Shown: piece after piece, positions 14,517-23,110 of the stretch
How the letters are laid out: every line of letters starts with the position of its first letter
Position numbering within the stretch: position 1 is the stretch's first letter
DNA from: an uncultured Clostridia bacterium
Lineage (GTDB): Bacteria; Bacillota; Clostridia; Oscillospirales; Acutalibacteraceae
Assembly: GCA_946186245.1 (NCBI GenBank)
Contig: CAMHMN010000025.1
Span: forward strand, 1-35,103
DNA: 35,103 nucleotides
Reading direction: 5' to 3'
Notes under the pieces: model-generated
What the model was told of the DNA's origin: nothing
Database searches by the model: none
What the model saw: the letters and a program-made list of their open reading frames with translations, nothing else
Position numbers and translations under genes: made by a program

Positions 14517-15839
14517 ATGGCTGAATTAAAATACACCAAGGACGGCAGACTGCTCTTTACCAAGGAAATGCGCAAGGAATACAAGATTCTGGTTCCCAAT
14601 ATGCTTCCCGTGCATTTCAAGCTCTTTGAGAAGGTGCTGCAAAAGTCGGGATACGATATCGAAGTGCTCACCAACAGCAGTCACAGAGTGGTGGAGGAAG
14701 GGCTGAAGTACGTCCATAACGACACCTGCTACCCTGCGCTGCTGGTCATCGGACAGATGATCGACGCACTCGGCAGCGGCAAATACGACGTCAACAAGAC
14801 CGCCCTCATGATCACCCAGACAGGCGGCGGCTGCCGTGCCTCCAATTACATACATCTCCTGCGCAAGGCACTCAAATCCGCCGGATACGAAAAGGTTCCG
14901 GTCATATCCGTCAATATGTCGGGGCTGGAAAGCAATCCCGGCTTCTCGATCACGCCTGCCCTGATCATGCAGTTCGTTTCGGGCATTGTCTACGGCGATA
15001 TGCTCATGCTGCTCAACAACCAGGTCAAGGCCTACGAACTCAACAAGGGCGAATCCGAAGCGCTGGTCAACAGCTGGGTGGAACGTCTGCTGGAGCAGTT
15101 CTCTCACGGCAAGGGCATGATGGGGGAGGATTTCCGCAACAATCTCAGACAGATCGCCGACGAATTCGACGCCATTCCCGTCAGCCGCGTGCCGAAAGTG
15201 CGCGTCGGCGTGGTGGGCGAAATCTATGTAAAATATTCGCCGCTGGCCAACAACCGCCTGGAAGAATTTCTCGCTTCCCAGGACTGCGAGGTCATGGTGC
15301 CGGGTCTGATGGGCTTTGTGCTTTTCAAGCTGGACAACCGTCTCGACGACATCGTGCTCTACGGCGGCAGCAGCATTAAATACAAATTCGTCTCCTTCCT
15401 GAAGGATTTCTGCACCAGGATGGAGACCTCCATGCTGGATGCACTCAAGGATCATTCCAATTTCACCGTTCCGTCTCCCTACGCGCATCTGAGAACGCTG
15501 GTCAACGGCGTCATCGGCTACGGCAGCAAGATGGGCGAAGGCTGGCTGCTCACCGCCGAAATGCTGGAACTGTGCGAATCGGGCTACGAAAACATCGTAT
15601 GCACGCAGCCCTTCGGCTGTCTGCCCAATCACATCAACGGCAAGGGCATGATCGGCAAAATCCGCAAGGTTTTCCCCAACTCCAACATCACGCCCATTGA
15701 CTACGATCCCAGCGCTACCAAGGTCAATCAGGAGAACCGCATCAAGCTGATGCTGGCGGTTGCACGTGAAAATCTTATTGAACGCGTTTCCGCAGAAAAC
15801 AACGGCAAATCCCATCCCGATAACAGCGCGGATAACTGA
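14517..15839 (+). CDS. 2-hydroxyacyl-CoA dehydratase D-component-like protein
   Basis: A 440-residue HgdB/DUF2229-type protein that matches the C-terminal part of the long activase fusions. Conserved cysteine motifs that could hold an iron-sulfur cluster are NDTCYPALLVIGQ (about 62-74), TQTGGGCRASNYI (about 101-113) and CTQPFGCLPNHINGKGM in the C-terminal third. The ATG at 14517 has AAAGGG 9 nt upstream. The 73-nt gap to the activase contains a stem-loop, and the gene sits 21 nt before the phosphatase gene. The activase presumably feeds electrons from ferredoxin or flavodoxin into this subunit with ATP hydrolysis (family inference). There is no acyl-CoA transferase or dedicated second dehydratase subunit nearby, so a classical amino-acid fermentation role is not supported. 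Confidence 0.85.
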   Translation: MAELKYTKDGRLLFTKEMRKEYKILVPNMLPVHFKLFEKVLQKSGYDIEVLTNSSHRVVEEGLKYVHNDTCYPALLVIGQMIDALGSGKYDVNKTALMITQTGGGCRASNYIHLLRKALKSAGYEKVPVISVNMSGLESNPGFSITPALIMQFVSGIVYGDMLMLLNNQVKAYELNKGESEALVNSWVERLLEQFSHGKGMMGEDFRNNLRQIADEFDAIPVSRVPKVRVGVVGEIYVKYSPLANNRLEEFLASQDCEVMVPGLMGFVLFKLDNRLDDIVLYGGSSIKYKFVSFLKDFCTRMETSMLDALKDHSNFTVPSPYAHLRTLVNGVIGYGSKMGEGWLLTAEMLELCESGYENIVCTQPFGCLPNHINGKGMIGKIRKVFPNSNITPIDYDPSATKVNQENRIKLMLAVARENLIERVSAENNGKSHPDNSADN

Positions 15840-15860
15840 AAACCGGAGGCGGAAATATCA

Positions 15861-16400
15861 ATGAGCAAAACCATAATCTATTCGGCCCGGCACGGTGAAA
15901 CCGAATTCAATGTAAAATACTGCCTCTGCGGCAGGCTCGACATTCCCCTCACGGAAAAGGGCATACAGCAGGCGCATGTCCTCGCCCGGTCACTGGTCGG
16001 CAAGGGGATCGAAAAGATTTATTGCTCCGATCTGTCGCGTGCCGTGGTGACAGCCGAAATAGTGGGCGAAAAACTGGGACTGGTCCCCATTCCCGACGCA
16101 AGGCTGCGTGAAACCGACTTCGGCGGAATGGAGAAAAGACAGCGCGACGATCCCGAATACATCCGGCGAAGCAGAGCTTTCGCGGAGCGATTTCCCGGCG
16201 GCGAGTCGATCTTGCAGTCGGCTCACAGGGTGTACGGATTCCTCGACGAGATTCTCGGGAAGGAAAAAGGGAAAACCATTCTCCTTATCAGCCATGGCTG
16301 GACAAACAAAATGATTGCCTCCTACTTCCGCGACATGACAAACGAGGAGTTTGGCAAATTCGTGCTGCCGAACTGCGAATTTGCCCGGTATGAAATCTGA
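15861..16400 (+). CDS. Histidine phosphatase family protein (phosphoglycerate mutase-like)
   Basis: A 179-residue cytoplasmic phosphatase of the branch-1 histidine phosphatase superfamily. The RHGETEFN motif at residues 10-17 carries the nucleophile His11; CGRLDIPLTEKGIQQA, DLSRAVVTAE, the acid region RLRETDFGGMEK, and the second catalytic histidine in LISHGWTNK complete the active site. Members include alpha-ribazole phosphatase (CobC), phosphoserine phosphatase and broad-specificity GpmB-like enzymes; sequence alone does not choose between them, and there are no cobalamin genes nearby. GGAGG lies 11 nt before the ATG, and the gene follows the dehydratase-like gene by 21 nt, so it is probably the third gene of that operon, ending in a strong terminator. 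Confidence 0.9.
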   Translation: MSKTIIYSARHGETEFNVKYCLCGRLDIPLTEKGIQQAHVLARSLVGKGIEKIYCSDLSRAVVTAEIVGEKLGLVPIPDARLRETDFGGMEKRQRDDPEYIRRSRAFAERFPGGESILQSAHRVYGFLDEILGKEKGKTILLISHGWTNKMIASYFRDMTNEEFGKFVLPNCEFARYEI

Positions 16401-16425
16401 TGATCTGTTTCATAAAAAAAAACTG

Positions 16426-16465
16426 ACAGGAGCCTTTGAATTTCGTAAAAGGCTCCTGTTTTTTA
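16426..16465 (+). terminator. Terminator of the activase operon
   Basis: ACAGGAGCCTTT (16426-16437) and AAAGGCTCCTGT (16448-16459) form a perfect 12-bp stem followed by TTTTTTA. Confidence 0.9.
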
Positions 16466-16527
16466 TTCTATATTTTTGCTGTGTTGCACAAAACCGCACA
16501 AAAAAATTAAATTTACATTTTAATTTC

Positions 16528-16556
16528 TTGACATAACATGAAAAAAGTAATAGAAT
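16528..16556 (+). promoter_or_regulatory. Strong promoter ahead of the candidate RNA and RNase Y
   Basis: TTGACA (16528-16533), 17 nt, TAGAAT (16551-16556). Transcription would start near 16563, about 270 nt before the RNase Y start codon. Confidence 0.8.
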
Positions 16557-16562
16557 ATATAG

Positions 16563-16736
16563 GGTATGTTTATGATCGCTTGATATTTTTGTCAGGCTAT
16601 CAGGCATTATAACCCGTTATTTAACCAAAAACACGGTTTCTGCATCTTTTCCCTCGGTTTAGGGGAATCGGTGCAGCAGGCGGCGCAGTTGAATTTCAAG
16701 CCGATTTTGTAAAACTCGGCTTATTAATTGTTTTTT
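16563..16736 (+). ncRNA. Candidate structured small RNA or leader of RNase Y
   Basis: A non-coding stretch of about 170 nt between a strong promoter and a terminator-like hairpin. Three hairpins can be drawn. First, GGGTAT (16562-16567) closes with ATAACCC (16609-16615) around an inner stem GCTTGATA/TATCAGGC (16578-16605). Second, CTGCA and TTTCCC pair with GGGGAA and TGCAG (16640-16676). Third, AAGCCGA (16698-16704) pairs with TCGGCTT (16716-16722), followed by ATTAATTGTTTTTT. I see no T-box, SAM, c-di-GMP or SRP RNA consensus and cannot place it in a known class; 6S RNA was considered but not shown. It may be a free RNA, or a leader that attenuates the RNase Y gene. Confidence 0.42.
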
Positions 16737-16832
16737 GAATTATTTTATATACTTACACGATAAAATGACATTTAATGATTTTAATTGAATTTGCGCCGAC
16801 CTAACTATTTTAAGGAGGTTGTGTGTAAAGCA

Positions 16833-18398
16833 ATGGATTGGTTAAAAATTGTATTGCCTTTGGTGATCGGATTGCTGGCTGGCGGAGTGTCGATGTATTT
16901 CTTCGGCTTCAAAAAGGGCTACCTGAGCCGCAAGCAGACCGCCGAAGCTGCCATTTCCTCGGCGGAGGAAGAAGCCGAACGCATTGTGGACGAGGCGAAA
17001 AAGGACGCCGAATCCAAGCGCAAGGAGATCGTGCTCGAAGGCAAGGAAGAACTCCATCGCCTGAGATCCGAAAACGACAAAGAGATCCGCGATCGCCGCA
17101 ATGAGATCAACAAGCAGGAAAAGCGGGTTCAGCAGCGCGAAGAGCATCTCAACAAGAAAATCGAGCAGGCGGAAAAGAAGCTCGAACAGTACAACGCACG
17201 CATGAAGCAGGCTGACGACAAATTTGAGGAAGCCGAAACTTTAAAGCGCAGCCAGATGGAAATTCTGGAAAAGATTTCCGGATTTACCGCAGAGCAGGCG
17301 AAAGATCAGCTCATGAAGAGCCTGGAAGAAGATCTGATTCACGAGAAAGCCATCAAGATAAAGGAATACGAACAGCAGACCAAGGACGAAGCCGAAAAGA
17401 AGGCGCAGAATATTATTTCTCTCGCCATTCAGCGCTGTGCGTCCGACTATGTCGCGGAATCCACCGTGTCGGTGGTTGCTCTGCCCAACGATGAGATGAA
17501 AGGCAGAATCATCGGCCGCGAGGGACGCAATATCCGTACGCTTGAAACCGTCACCGGCGTCGATATCATCATCGACGACACGCCCGAAGCTATCACCCTT
17601 TCGTCCTTCAATCCCATTCGCCGCGAGGTGGCAAGAATTGCCATGGAACGTCTGATTCAGGACGGCCGTATCCATCCCGCCCGCATTGAGGAAATGGTGG
17701 ACAAGGCAAACCGCGAGATAGAAGCCACCATCAAGGAGGAAGGCGAACACGCCACCCTCGAAGCCAATGTCATGGGACTTCATCCCGAACTGATCAAGCT
17801 GCTGGGTCGTCTGCGTTTCCGCACCAGCTACGGTCAGAACGTGCTGAAGCATTCACTGGAGGTTTCCATGATTGCCGGAGCCATGGCTTCCGAACTCGGC
17901 ATTGACCCCGCGCCGGCACGCAGGGCAGGACTTCTGCACGACATCGGCAAGGGCCTGGATTACGAAATGGAAGGCAGTCACGTCGATATCGGCGTTGACA
18001 TGGCACGCAAATACCGCGAGCCGGAGAACATCATTCACGCCATTGCCGCGCATCACGGCGGCGTGGAAGCCACTTCCATCATCGACTGTCTCGTACAGGC
18101 GGCCGACGCCGTTTCGGCAGCCCGTCCCGGCGCACGCAGAGAGAATGTCGAGAGCTACATCAAGCGTTTGCAGCGTCTGGAAGAAATCGCGAAGGAATTC
18201 GAAGGCGTTTCCGAGAGCTTTGCAATTCAGGCCGGTCGAGAGGTTCGCGTACTGGTTAAGCCCGAAACCATTACCGACGACCAGATGCCCTTCCTCGCCC
18301 GCGAGATCTGCAAGAAGATCGAAAGCGAGCTGGATTATCCCGGACAGATCAAGGTCAACGTCATCCGCGAAAGCCGCGCTTCGGAATACGCGAAGTAA
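16833..18398 (+). CDS. rny: Ribonuclease Y
   Basis: A 521-residue membrane-anchored endoribonuclease that initiates mRNA decay; the size matches the B. subtilis enzyme (520). The order is one N-terminal helix (about 4-24), a long charged coiled coil (about 25-190, rich in Lys, Glu, Arg, Gln), a KH RNA-binding domain with [17 protein letters not shown], and an HD domain with [23 protein letters not shown] and AAHHGG holding the metal ligands. The start is awkward: the strong AAGGAGG at 16812-16818 lies 14 nt before ATG 16833 and only 2 nt before an in-frame GTG at 16821. I chose the ATG because MDWLK followed directly by the helix is the usual family form. A leader with three hairpins precedes it. 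Confidence 0.95.
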   Translation: MDWLKIVLPLVIGLLAGGVSMYFFGFKKGYLSRKQTAEAAISSAEEEAERIVDEAKKDAESKRKEIVLEGKEELHRLRSENDKEIRDRRNEINKQEKRVQQREEHLNKKIEQAEKKLEQYNARMKQADDKFEEAETLKRSQMEILEKISGFTAEQAKDQLMKSLEEDLIHEKAIKIKEYEQQTKDEAEKKAQNIISLAIQRCASDYVAESTVSVVALPNDEMKGRIIGREGRNIRTLETVTGVDIIIDDTPEAITLSSFNPIRREVARIAMERLIQDGRIHPARIEEMVDKANREIEATIKEEGEHATLEANVMGLHPELIKLLGRLRFRTSYGQNVLKHSLEVSMIAGAMASELGIDPAPARRAGLLHDIGKGLDYEMEGSHVDIGVDMARKYREPENIIHAIAAHHGGVEATSIIDCLVQAADAVSAARPGARRENVESYIKRLQRLEEIAKEFEGVSESFAIQAGREVRVLVKPETITDDQMPFLAREICKKIESELDYPGQIKVNVIRESRASEYAK

Positions 18399-18427
18399 GA
18401 CTTGAATCAAAAATATAATCATCATTT

Positions 18428-18474
18428 CCGCAGGAATGTGCCTGATTGCAGACGATATTCCTGCGGATTTTTTT
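18428..18474 (+). terminator. Terminator of rny
   Basis: CCGCAGGAAT (18428-18437) and ATTCCTGCGG (18457-18466) form a perfect 10-bp stem followed by ATTTTTTT. Confidence 0.9.
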
Positions 18475-18598
18475 GCCGGAATGTTCTTTTCCTGAGACTG
18501 AGAAAAAAATGCAGGAATCAGAAGATTGTTATTCATTTAACAGTTTTTTCAACCACAATTTTCTTGTATATTTCAGGCATTTTTGTACTACATATTAA

Positions 18599-18627
18599 TT
18601 GAAAAGAACCGACCGTTATGATATAAT
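18599..18627 (+). promoter_or_regulatory. Promoter of the rnf operon
   Basis: TTGAAA (18599-18604), 17 nt, TATAAT (18622-18627), 36 nt before rnfC. No other promoter or terminator was seen until after rnfB. Confidence 0.8.
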
Positions 18628-18662
18628 AAACACTATTCAATAAATTGTAAAGGAAGGAACCC

Positions 18663-20033
18663 ATGGACACTTCTAAAAACAATAATAAGAAGGCAGCTGA
18701 GGATAAAGATCTTCTTCTCCCCAAAAAGCCTTTCAGAACCCACGGCGGCGTTCACGTCGATCATATGAAGAACACCGCTGAGGTCGCATCGGAGGAAATT
18801 CCTACCCCCAAAAAGGTAATCATCTCCATGCAGCAGCATATCGGCGCCGCCTGTGAGCCTATCGTCAAAAAAGGCGACAAGGTCACCGTCGGTCAGCTCA
18901 TCGCGGACAGCACTTCCTTCATGTGCGCGCCCATTCATTCCGGCGTTTCGGGCGAAGTCACCAATATCGGCACCATCATTATGCCCAACGGGGCAGAGAT
19001 CAAGACCATCGAGATTGAAACGGATGGCAAGCAGACCGTATGCCCCGACATCGAGCCTCCTGTCGTGACCAACGCCGACGAGCTTTACGCCGCCGTCAGG
19101 AAGTCCGGTCTGGTAGGTCTGGGCGGTGCAGGATTCCCTGTGTCGATCAAACTCAACTTCTCCCCCGACAAGCAGGTGGACACCCTCGTCATCAACGGTG
19201 CGGAATGCGAGCCTTATCTCACAGCCGACTACCGCGAAATGATGGAATACCCGGAGGATATCATCGAAGGCACCCGCTTTGTCATGGAAACGCTCGGGCT
19301 CAAGCGCGCCATTATCGGCATCGAAGGCAACAAGCCTTTTGCCATCAGGCGGCTTGACGAAATCATCAAGGAGCGTTCTCTGGGTGACAGAATGTGCGTG
19401 CTCAAGCTCGGCACCTCCTACCCCCACGGAGCAGAGAAGGTGCTCATCAAGGCATGCACCAACCGCGCGGTTCCGGTAGGCAAAATTCCCGCCGACGCAG
19501 GCTGTGTGGTGCTGAACATCACTTCCGTTTCCTTCATTGCCAAATACGTCCGCACGGGTATGCCGCTGGTTTCCAAGAGAATCACCGTTGACGGCTCGGC
19601 CATCAGCCAGCCCAAGAACGTCATCGCTCCCATCGGCACCATGATTGCCGACATCGCCGAATTCTGCGGCGGCTTCAAGCAGGAGCCCAAGAAGGTGCTT
19701 ATGGGCGGTCCCATGATGGGTACGGCATTATACACCCTCGACTACCCCATCATCAAGCAGAACAACGGACTTATCTTCATGGGTCAAAAGGAAGCCGACG
19801 ACGTAAAGCCTTCCGACTGCATCCGCTGCGGCAGATGCGTCGCCGCCTGTCCCATGCTTCTCACGCCGGTCAATATTCAGCACCTTGTGGAAAAGCGTGA
19901 CGTGCAGGGGCTGAACGATCTCTGCGTCATGAGCTGCATGGAATGCGGCTGCTGCGGCTTCTCATGCCCGGCCCGCCGTCCGCTGGTGCAGTACCTCCGC
20001 ATGGGAAAGAGCATAGTCAAATCCGGCAGATAA
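18663..20033 (+). CDS. rnfC: Rnf complex subunit C
   Basis: A 456-residue peripheral subunit that carries the NADH/FMN site of the ferredoxin:NAD+ oxidoreductase. The N-terminal region has the RnfC signature FRTHGGVHVDHMKN and a barrel-sandwich lipoyl-like fold (MCAPIHSGVSGEV). The glycine-rich FMN/NADH loop is GLVGLGGAGFPVSIK, followed by NGAECEPYLTADYREM. Two [4Fe-4S] motifs lie near the C-terminus: CIRCGRCVAACP and CMECGCCGFSCP. AAGGAAGG precedes the ATG. It is the first gene of the clostridial-order rnfCDGEAB operon, with its own promoter. Confidence 0.96.
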   Translation: MDTSKNNNKKAAEDKDLLLPKKPFRTHGGVHVDHMKNTAEVASEEIPTPKKVIISMQQHIGAACEPIVKKGDKVTVGQLIADSTSFMCAPIHSGVSGEVTNIGTIIMPNGAEIKTIEIETDGKQTVCPDIEPPVVTNADELYAAVRKSGLVGLGGAGFPVSIKLNFSPDKQVDTLVINGAECEPYLTADYREMMEYPEDIIEGTRFVMETLGLKRAIIGIEGNKPFAIRRLDEIIKERSLGDRMCVLKLGTSYPHGAEKVLIKACTNRAVPVGKIPADAGCVVLNITSVSFIAKYVRTGMPLVSKRITVDGSAISQPKNVIAPIGTMIADIAEFCGGFKQEPKKVLMGGPMMGTALYTLDYPIIKQNNGLIFMGQKEADDVKPSDCIRCGRCVAACPMLLTPVNIQHLVEKRDVQGLNDLCVMSCMECGCCGFSCPARRPLVQYLRMGKSIVKSGR

Positions 20034-20071
20034 TTACCCGATTCTCCAATGAAAGGACTGCTTGAATAAAT

Positions 20072-21040
20072 ATGGAAAACAACACTCCCACGATGCTCTC
20101 GGTATCGTCCTCTCCCCACAGGCACAGCGGTGAGAACACCCCCTACATAATGCAGGACGTGCTGATTGCCCTCGTTCCCGCGGCAATTATGTCGGTCGTC
20201 TATTTCGGCTGGCGCTCGGCTATGCTGATCGGTCTTTGCACGGGCACCTGCGTACTGACGGAATATGTCTGCCGCCGCATCATGAAGCGCAGACAGACCA
20301 TCAGCGATTTCTCGGCAGCCGTCACCGGCGTGCTGCTGGCCTTCAACCTTCCCCCGACGCTCAATCCGGTATTCGCGGTACTTGGCTCAATTTTCGCCAT
20401 TGCCGTCGTCAAGCAGATGTTCGGCGGTATCGGAATGAATTTTGTCAATCCCGCGCTTGCCGCAAGAATCTTCCTGCTCATCAGCTTCCCCTCCCACATG
20501 AGCAAATGGTCGCTGCCCTTTTTTTATCTGAGCGACAATGCGACCACCGATGTGGTTTCCACCGCGACGCCCCTTGCGCAGATTGCTTCGGACAATATGA
20601 CTACGCCGATGATCGATCTCTTCATAGGACTTCACGGCGGCTGTCTGGGCGAAACCTGCGCCCTTGCACTGCTGCTGGGCGGTATGTATCTGCTGCTGCG
20701 CAAGGTCATTACGCCCCATATTCCGATTGCCTTTATCGGAACGGTTGCTGTAATCGCCCTTATCGCCGGTCAGAATCCCATAACCCACGTGCTTTCCGGC
20801 GGCGTCATGCTCGGTGCGATCTTTATGGCCACCGACTACACCACCTGTCCCGTCAACAAGACCGGCAGAGTGATCTACGGCATAGGCTGCGGCATCATCA
20901 CCATGACAATACGTCTTTTCGGTTCGCTGCCTGAAGGTGTGAGCTATTCCATCGTACTGATGAACATTCTCACTCCCCACATCGAAGCCCTCACACAGTC
21001 AAGTCCTTTTGGTTCGGAGGTAAAGAGCAGTGGAAAATAA
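20072..21040 (+). CDS. rnfD: Rnf complex subunit D
   Basis: A 322-residue polytopic membrane subunit with about eight to ten hydrophobic helices. It carries a phosphoester-linked FMN in homologues (RnfD/NqrB). The attachment motif here is STATPLAQ, with Thr166 as the predicted FMN-bearing residue, in place of the more usual SGATPL. MFGGIGMNFVNPALAAR and DFSAAVTGVLLAFNLPP are typical of the family. AAAGGA lies about 14 nt before the ATG, a rather long spacing. The last codons overlap the GTG start of rnfG by 11 nt, which implies translational coupling. It is a predicted ApbE substrate. Confidence 0.95.
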   Translation: MENNTPTMLSVSSSPHRHSGENTPYIMQDVLIALVPAAIMSVVYFGWRSAMLIGLCTGTCVLTEYVCRRIMKRRQTISDFSAAVTGVLLAFNLPPTLNPVFAVLGSIFAIAVVKQMFGGIGMNFVNPALAARIFLLISFPSHMSKWSLPFFYLSDNATTDVVSTATPLAQIASDNMTTPMIDLFIGLHGGCLGETCALALLLGGMYLLLRKVITPHIPIAFIGTVAVIALIAGQNPITHVLSGGVMLGAIFMATDYTTCPVNKTGRVIYGIGCGIITMTIRLFGSLPEGVSYSIVLMNILTPHIEALTQSSPFGSEVKSSGK

Positions 21041-21623
21041 AAAACAAAGCAGCTTTACTCTGATAGCAAAGCCGACCCTGATACTCACGGCGATCTGTAC
21101 GATTGTCACGCTGCTGCTGGCCATGACCAATATGCTGACGGTCGACAAAATCGCAGCCAATGCCGCGCAGAAGGCTGCCGAAAGCCGCAAGAAGGTTCTT
21201 GCCGCACAGGAATACAAACCGCTCGACAAGGACGGCAATGTATACGGCGCTTATGACGAAAACGGTCAGATGATCGGCGTAGTCGTCACCACCGTTTCCA
21301 GCGGCTACGGCGGAAAGATAGAGGTCATGACCGGAATCAAAGCAGACGGCGAAATCTCCGGCGTCAATATCCTTTCGATGGAGGAAACACCCGGCCTCGG
21401 CGCAAGAGGCAAGGAAGACAGCTTCCTCAAACAGTACAAGGGTCATAACGATTCCCGCCTGGCGGTAAGCAAGGACGGCGGCGAAATCAACGCCCTTTCG
21501 GGTGCGACCATCACATCCAGAGCCATTACCAAGGCCGTCAACGAGGCCGTTGAAATATCAAAATCCTATCTCGGAACGGTTTCCGCTTCCGACATTTCCG
21601 CAGCGACAGGAGGTAACGAATAA
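21030..21623 (+). CDS. rnfG: Rnf complex subunit G, FMN-binding
   Basis: A 197-residue subunit with one N-terminal helix (about 11-34) and an extracytoplasmic FMN-binding domain. The covalent FMN motif is ALSGATITSRAITKAVN with Thr160 as the acceptor; METPGLGA-type turn EETPGLGARGKED is also typical. The start is GTG at 21030 with GGAGG 9 nt upstream, overlapping rnfD. It ends directly against the rnfE start. Together with RnfD it forms the membrane flavin relay. Confidence 0.95.
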   Translation: MENKKQSSFTLIAKPTLILTAICTIVTLLLAMTNMLTVDKIAANAAQKAAESRKKVLAAQEYKPLDKDGNVYGAYDENGQMIGVVVTTVSSGYGGKIEVMTGIKADGEISGVNILSMEETPGLGARGKEDSFLKQYKGHNDSRLAVSKDGGEINALSGATITSRAITKAVNEAVEISKSYLGTVSASDISAATGGNE

Positions 21624-22469
21624 GTGGCTAAGAAAACCATCTCAATGCGCAGTGCTTCACAAGAGAATTCCGCTGCGGTGATAGAAGAAACAGAAGAAGC
21701 AATGGAAGAAAAACAGGCTGTCGAACAGACTGAAGATGCCGTTATTTCAGAAGCTGCAACCGAGCAGCCTTCCGCCCCCGAAAAGAAGTCTTCTGTCGGC
21801 GGCACCTTCGGAAACGCTATGAAACGCGGCGTGATCCTCGAAAATCCCGTGCTGCGTCTGGTGCTGGGCACCTGTCCTACACTTGCCACCACCACCGCCG
21901 CTTCCAACGCCATCGGCATGGGAATCGCCGCAACGCTGGTGCTGATCTGTTCCAACACGGTAATTTCCCTTCTCCGGAACATCATTCCCGACAAGGTGCG
22001 AATTCCCGCGTACATCACCATTATCGCCAGCTTCGTTTCCATCGTGCAGATGCTGGTCAAGGCCTTCGCTCCCGCTCTGGATGAATCACTGGGAATTTAC
22101 CTCCCGCTGATCGTCGTCAACTGCATCATTCTCGGGAGAGCCGAAATGTACGCCAGCAAGCACGCGCCTGCCCTTTCCGCGCTGGACGGACTGGCAATGG
22201 GCGTCGGCTTCACCACCGCCCTGCTCTGCATGGGCACCATCCGCGAGATGCTCGGCGCAGGCTCCCTCTTCGGCGCAAAGCTGCCGATTCTCTCGGGTCA
22301 GCCCATCCTCTTCTTCTCGCTCGCGCCCGGCGGATTCTTCGTCTTCGGAATGCTGATCGCCGCCGCCAACAAGCTCAGCAAAAAGAATAACCTGCCCGTG
22401 CGCAACGGCTGCGGAGACTGTCCCGCCGCCGCGACGTGCAGTCTGTCGGGTAAAGGAGGCTGCAAATAA
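21624..22469 (+). CDS. rnfE: Rnf complex subunit E with N- and C-terminal extensions
   Basis: A 281-residue membrane subunit. The core begins near residue 62 (FGNAMKRGVILENPVLRL) and shows the RnfE signature GTCPTLATTT and NCIILGRAEM, where the cysteines in homologues take part in a membrane Fe-S site shared with RnfA. Family members are usually about 200-235 residues. Here about 60 extra residues rich in Glu, Ala and Gln precede the core, and the tail carries four cysteines (Cys263, 266, 272, 280; CX2CX5CX7C). The start is GTG at 21624 with ACAGGAGG 10 nt upstream, immediately after the rnfG stop. An internal start near residue 66 would remove the extension, but no ribosome site supports it. 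Confidence 0.94.
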   Translation: MAKKTISMRSASQENSAAVIEETEEAMEEKQAVEQTEDAVISEAATEQPSAPEKKSSVGGTFGNAMKRGVILENPVLRLVLGTCPTLATTTAASNAIGMGIAATLVLICSNTVISLLRNIIPDKVRIPAYITIIASFVSIVQMLVKAFAPALDESLGIYLPLIVVNCIILGRAEMYASKHAPALSALDGLAMGVGFTTALLCMGTIREMLGAGSLFGAKLPILSGQPILFFSLAPGGFFVFGMLIAAANKLSKKNNLPVRNGCGDCPAAATCSLSGKGGCK

Positions 22470-23083
22470 TGAATATGCTCCGAATGGTCGTTACGATTAT
22501 TCTTGCCGGAATACTCACCAACAACTACGTTCTCTCCAAATTCCTCGGAATCTGCCCCTTCCTCGGCGTTTCCAAAAAGCTCGACACCGCCATGGGAATG
22601 AGCGCCGCCGTTATCTTCGTCATGGTGCTTTCCACCGCGGTCACCTATCCGATTCAGCGATTCGTGCTGGAAGCGCTGGGTCTGGAATACTTGCAGACCA
22701 TCGTGTTCATTCTCATCATTGCCGCCCTTGTGCAGCTGGTTGAGATCGTACTGAAAAAATACATTCCCGCGCTTCACGCTTCATTAGGCGTATATCTTCC
22801 TCTCATCACCACCAACTGCGCCGTTCTCGGCTGTGCCATTCTCGTGACCGAGGATTACAGCAGCGCGGTCTACGGCTTTGGCGAAGGCTATCTCTACGCC
22901 CTTTCCTGCGCATTCGGCTCCGGACTCGGCTTCCTGGTGGCAATGGCAATCTTCGCCGGCGTGCGCAAGCGTATGGAATTCTGCGATATTCCCGAAACAC
23001 TCAAGGGTCTGCCGATCACGCTGGTCGCGGCTTCTCTGGTGGCAATGTCCTTCCTGGGCTTTGCCGGCGTGGTTCACATGTGA
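22469..23083 (+). CDS. rnfA: Rnf complex subunit A
   Basis: A 204-residue polytopic subunit with six hydrophobic helices. The family motif NNYVLSKFLGICPFLGVSKK and the later ITTNCAVLGCAIL carry the two cysteines that, with RnfE, coordinate a membrane-embedded iron-sulfur cluster in homologues. The ATG shares its first base with the last base of the rnfE stop codon (taATG), and GGAGG lies just upstream within rnfE, so translation is coupled. Confidence 0.96.
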   Translation: MNMLRMVVTIILAGILTNNYVLSKFLGICPFLGVSKKLDTAMGMSAAVIFVMVLSTAVTYPIQRFVLEALGLEYLQTIVFILIIAALVQLVEIVLKKYIPALHASLGVYLPLITTNCAVLGCAILVTEDYSSAVYGFGEGYLYALSCAFGSGLGFLVAMAIFAGVRKRMEFCDIPETLKGLPITLVAASLVAMSFLGFAGVVHM

Positions 23084-23110
23084 TTATATTAGCAAAGGCA
23101 GGGTAACAAC

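Noticed and set aside
14526-15815. A 429-codon open frame on the minus strand opposite the dehydratase-like gene
   Set aside because: Same reason: full overlap with a recognised gene, His/Val/Gly-rich shadow composition, and no start signals.
16563-16736. T-box, SAM, c-di-GMP or SRP RNA upstream of RNase Y
   Set aside because: None of the defining conserved blocks (for example the T-box TGGNACC-type sequence or the SRP GGAAG tetraloop region) were found. Kept only as an unclassified structured RNA.
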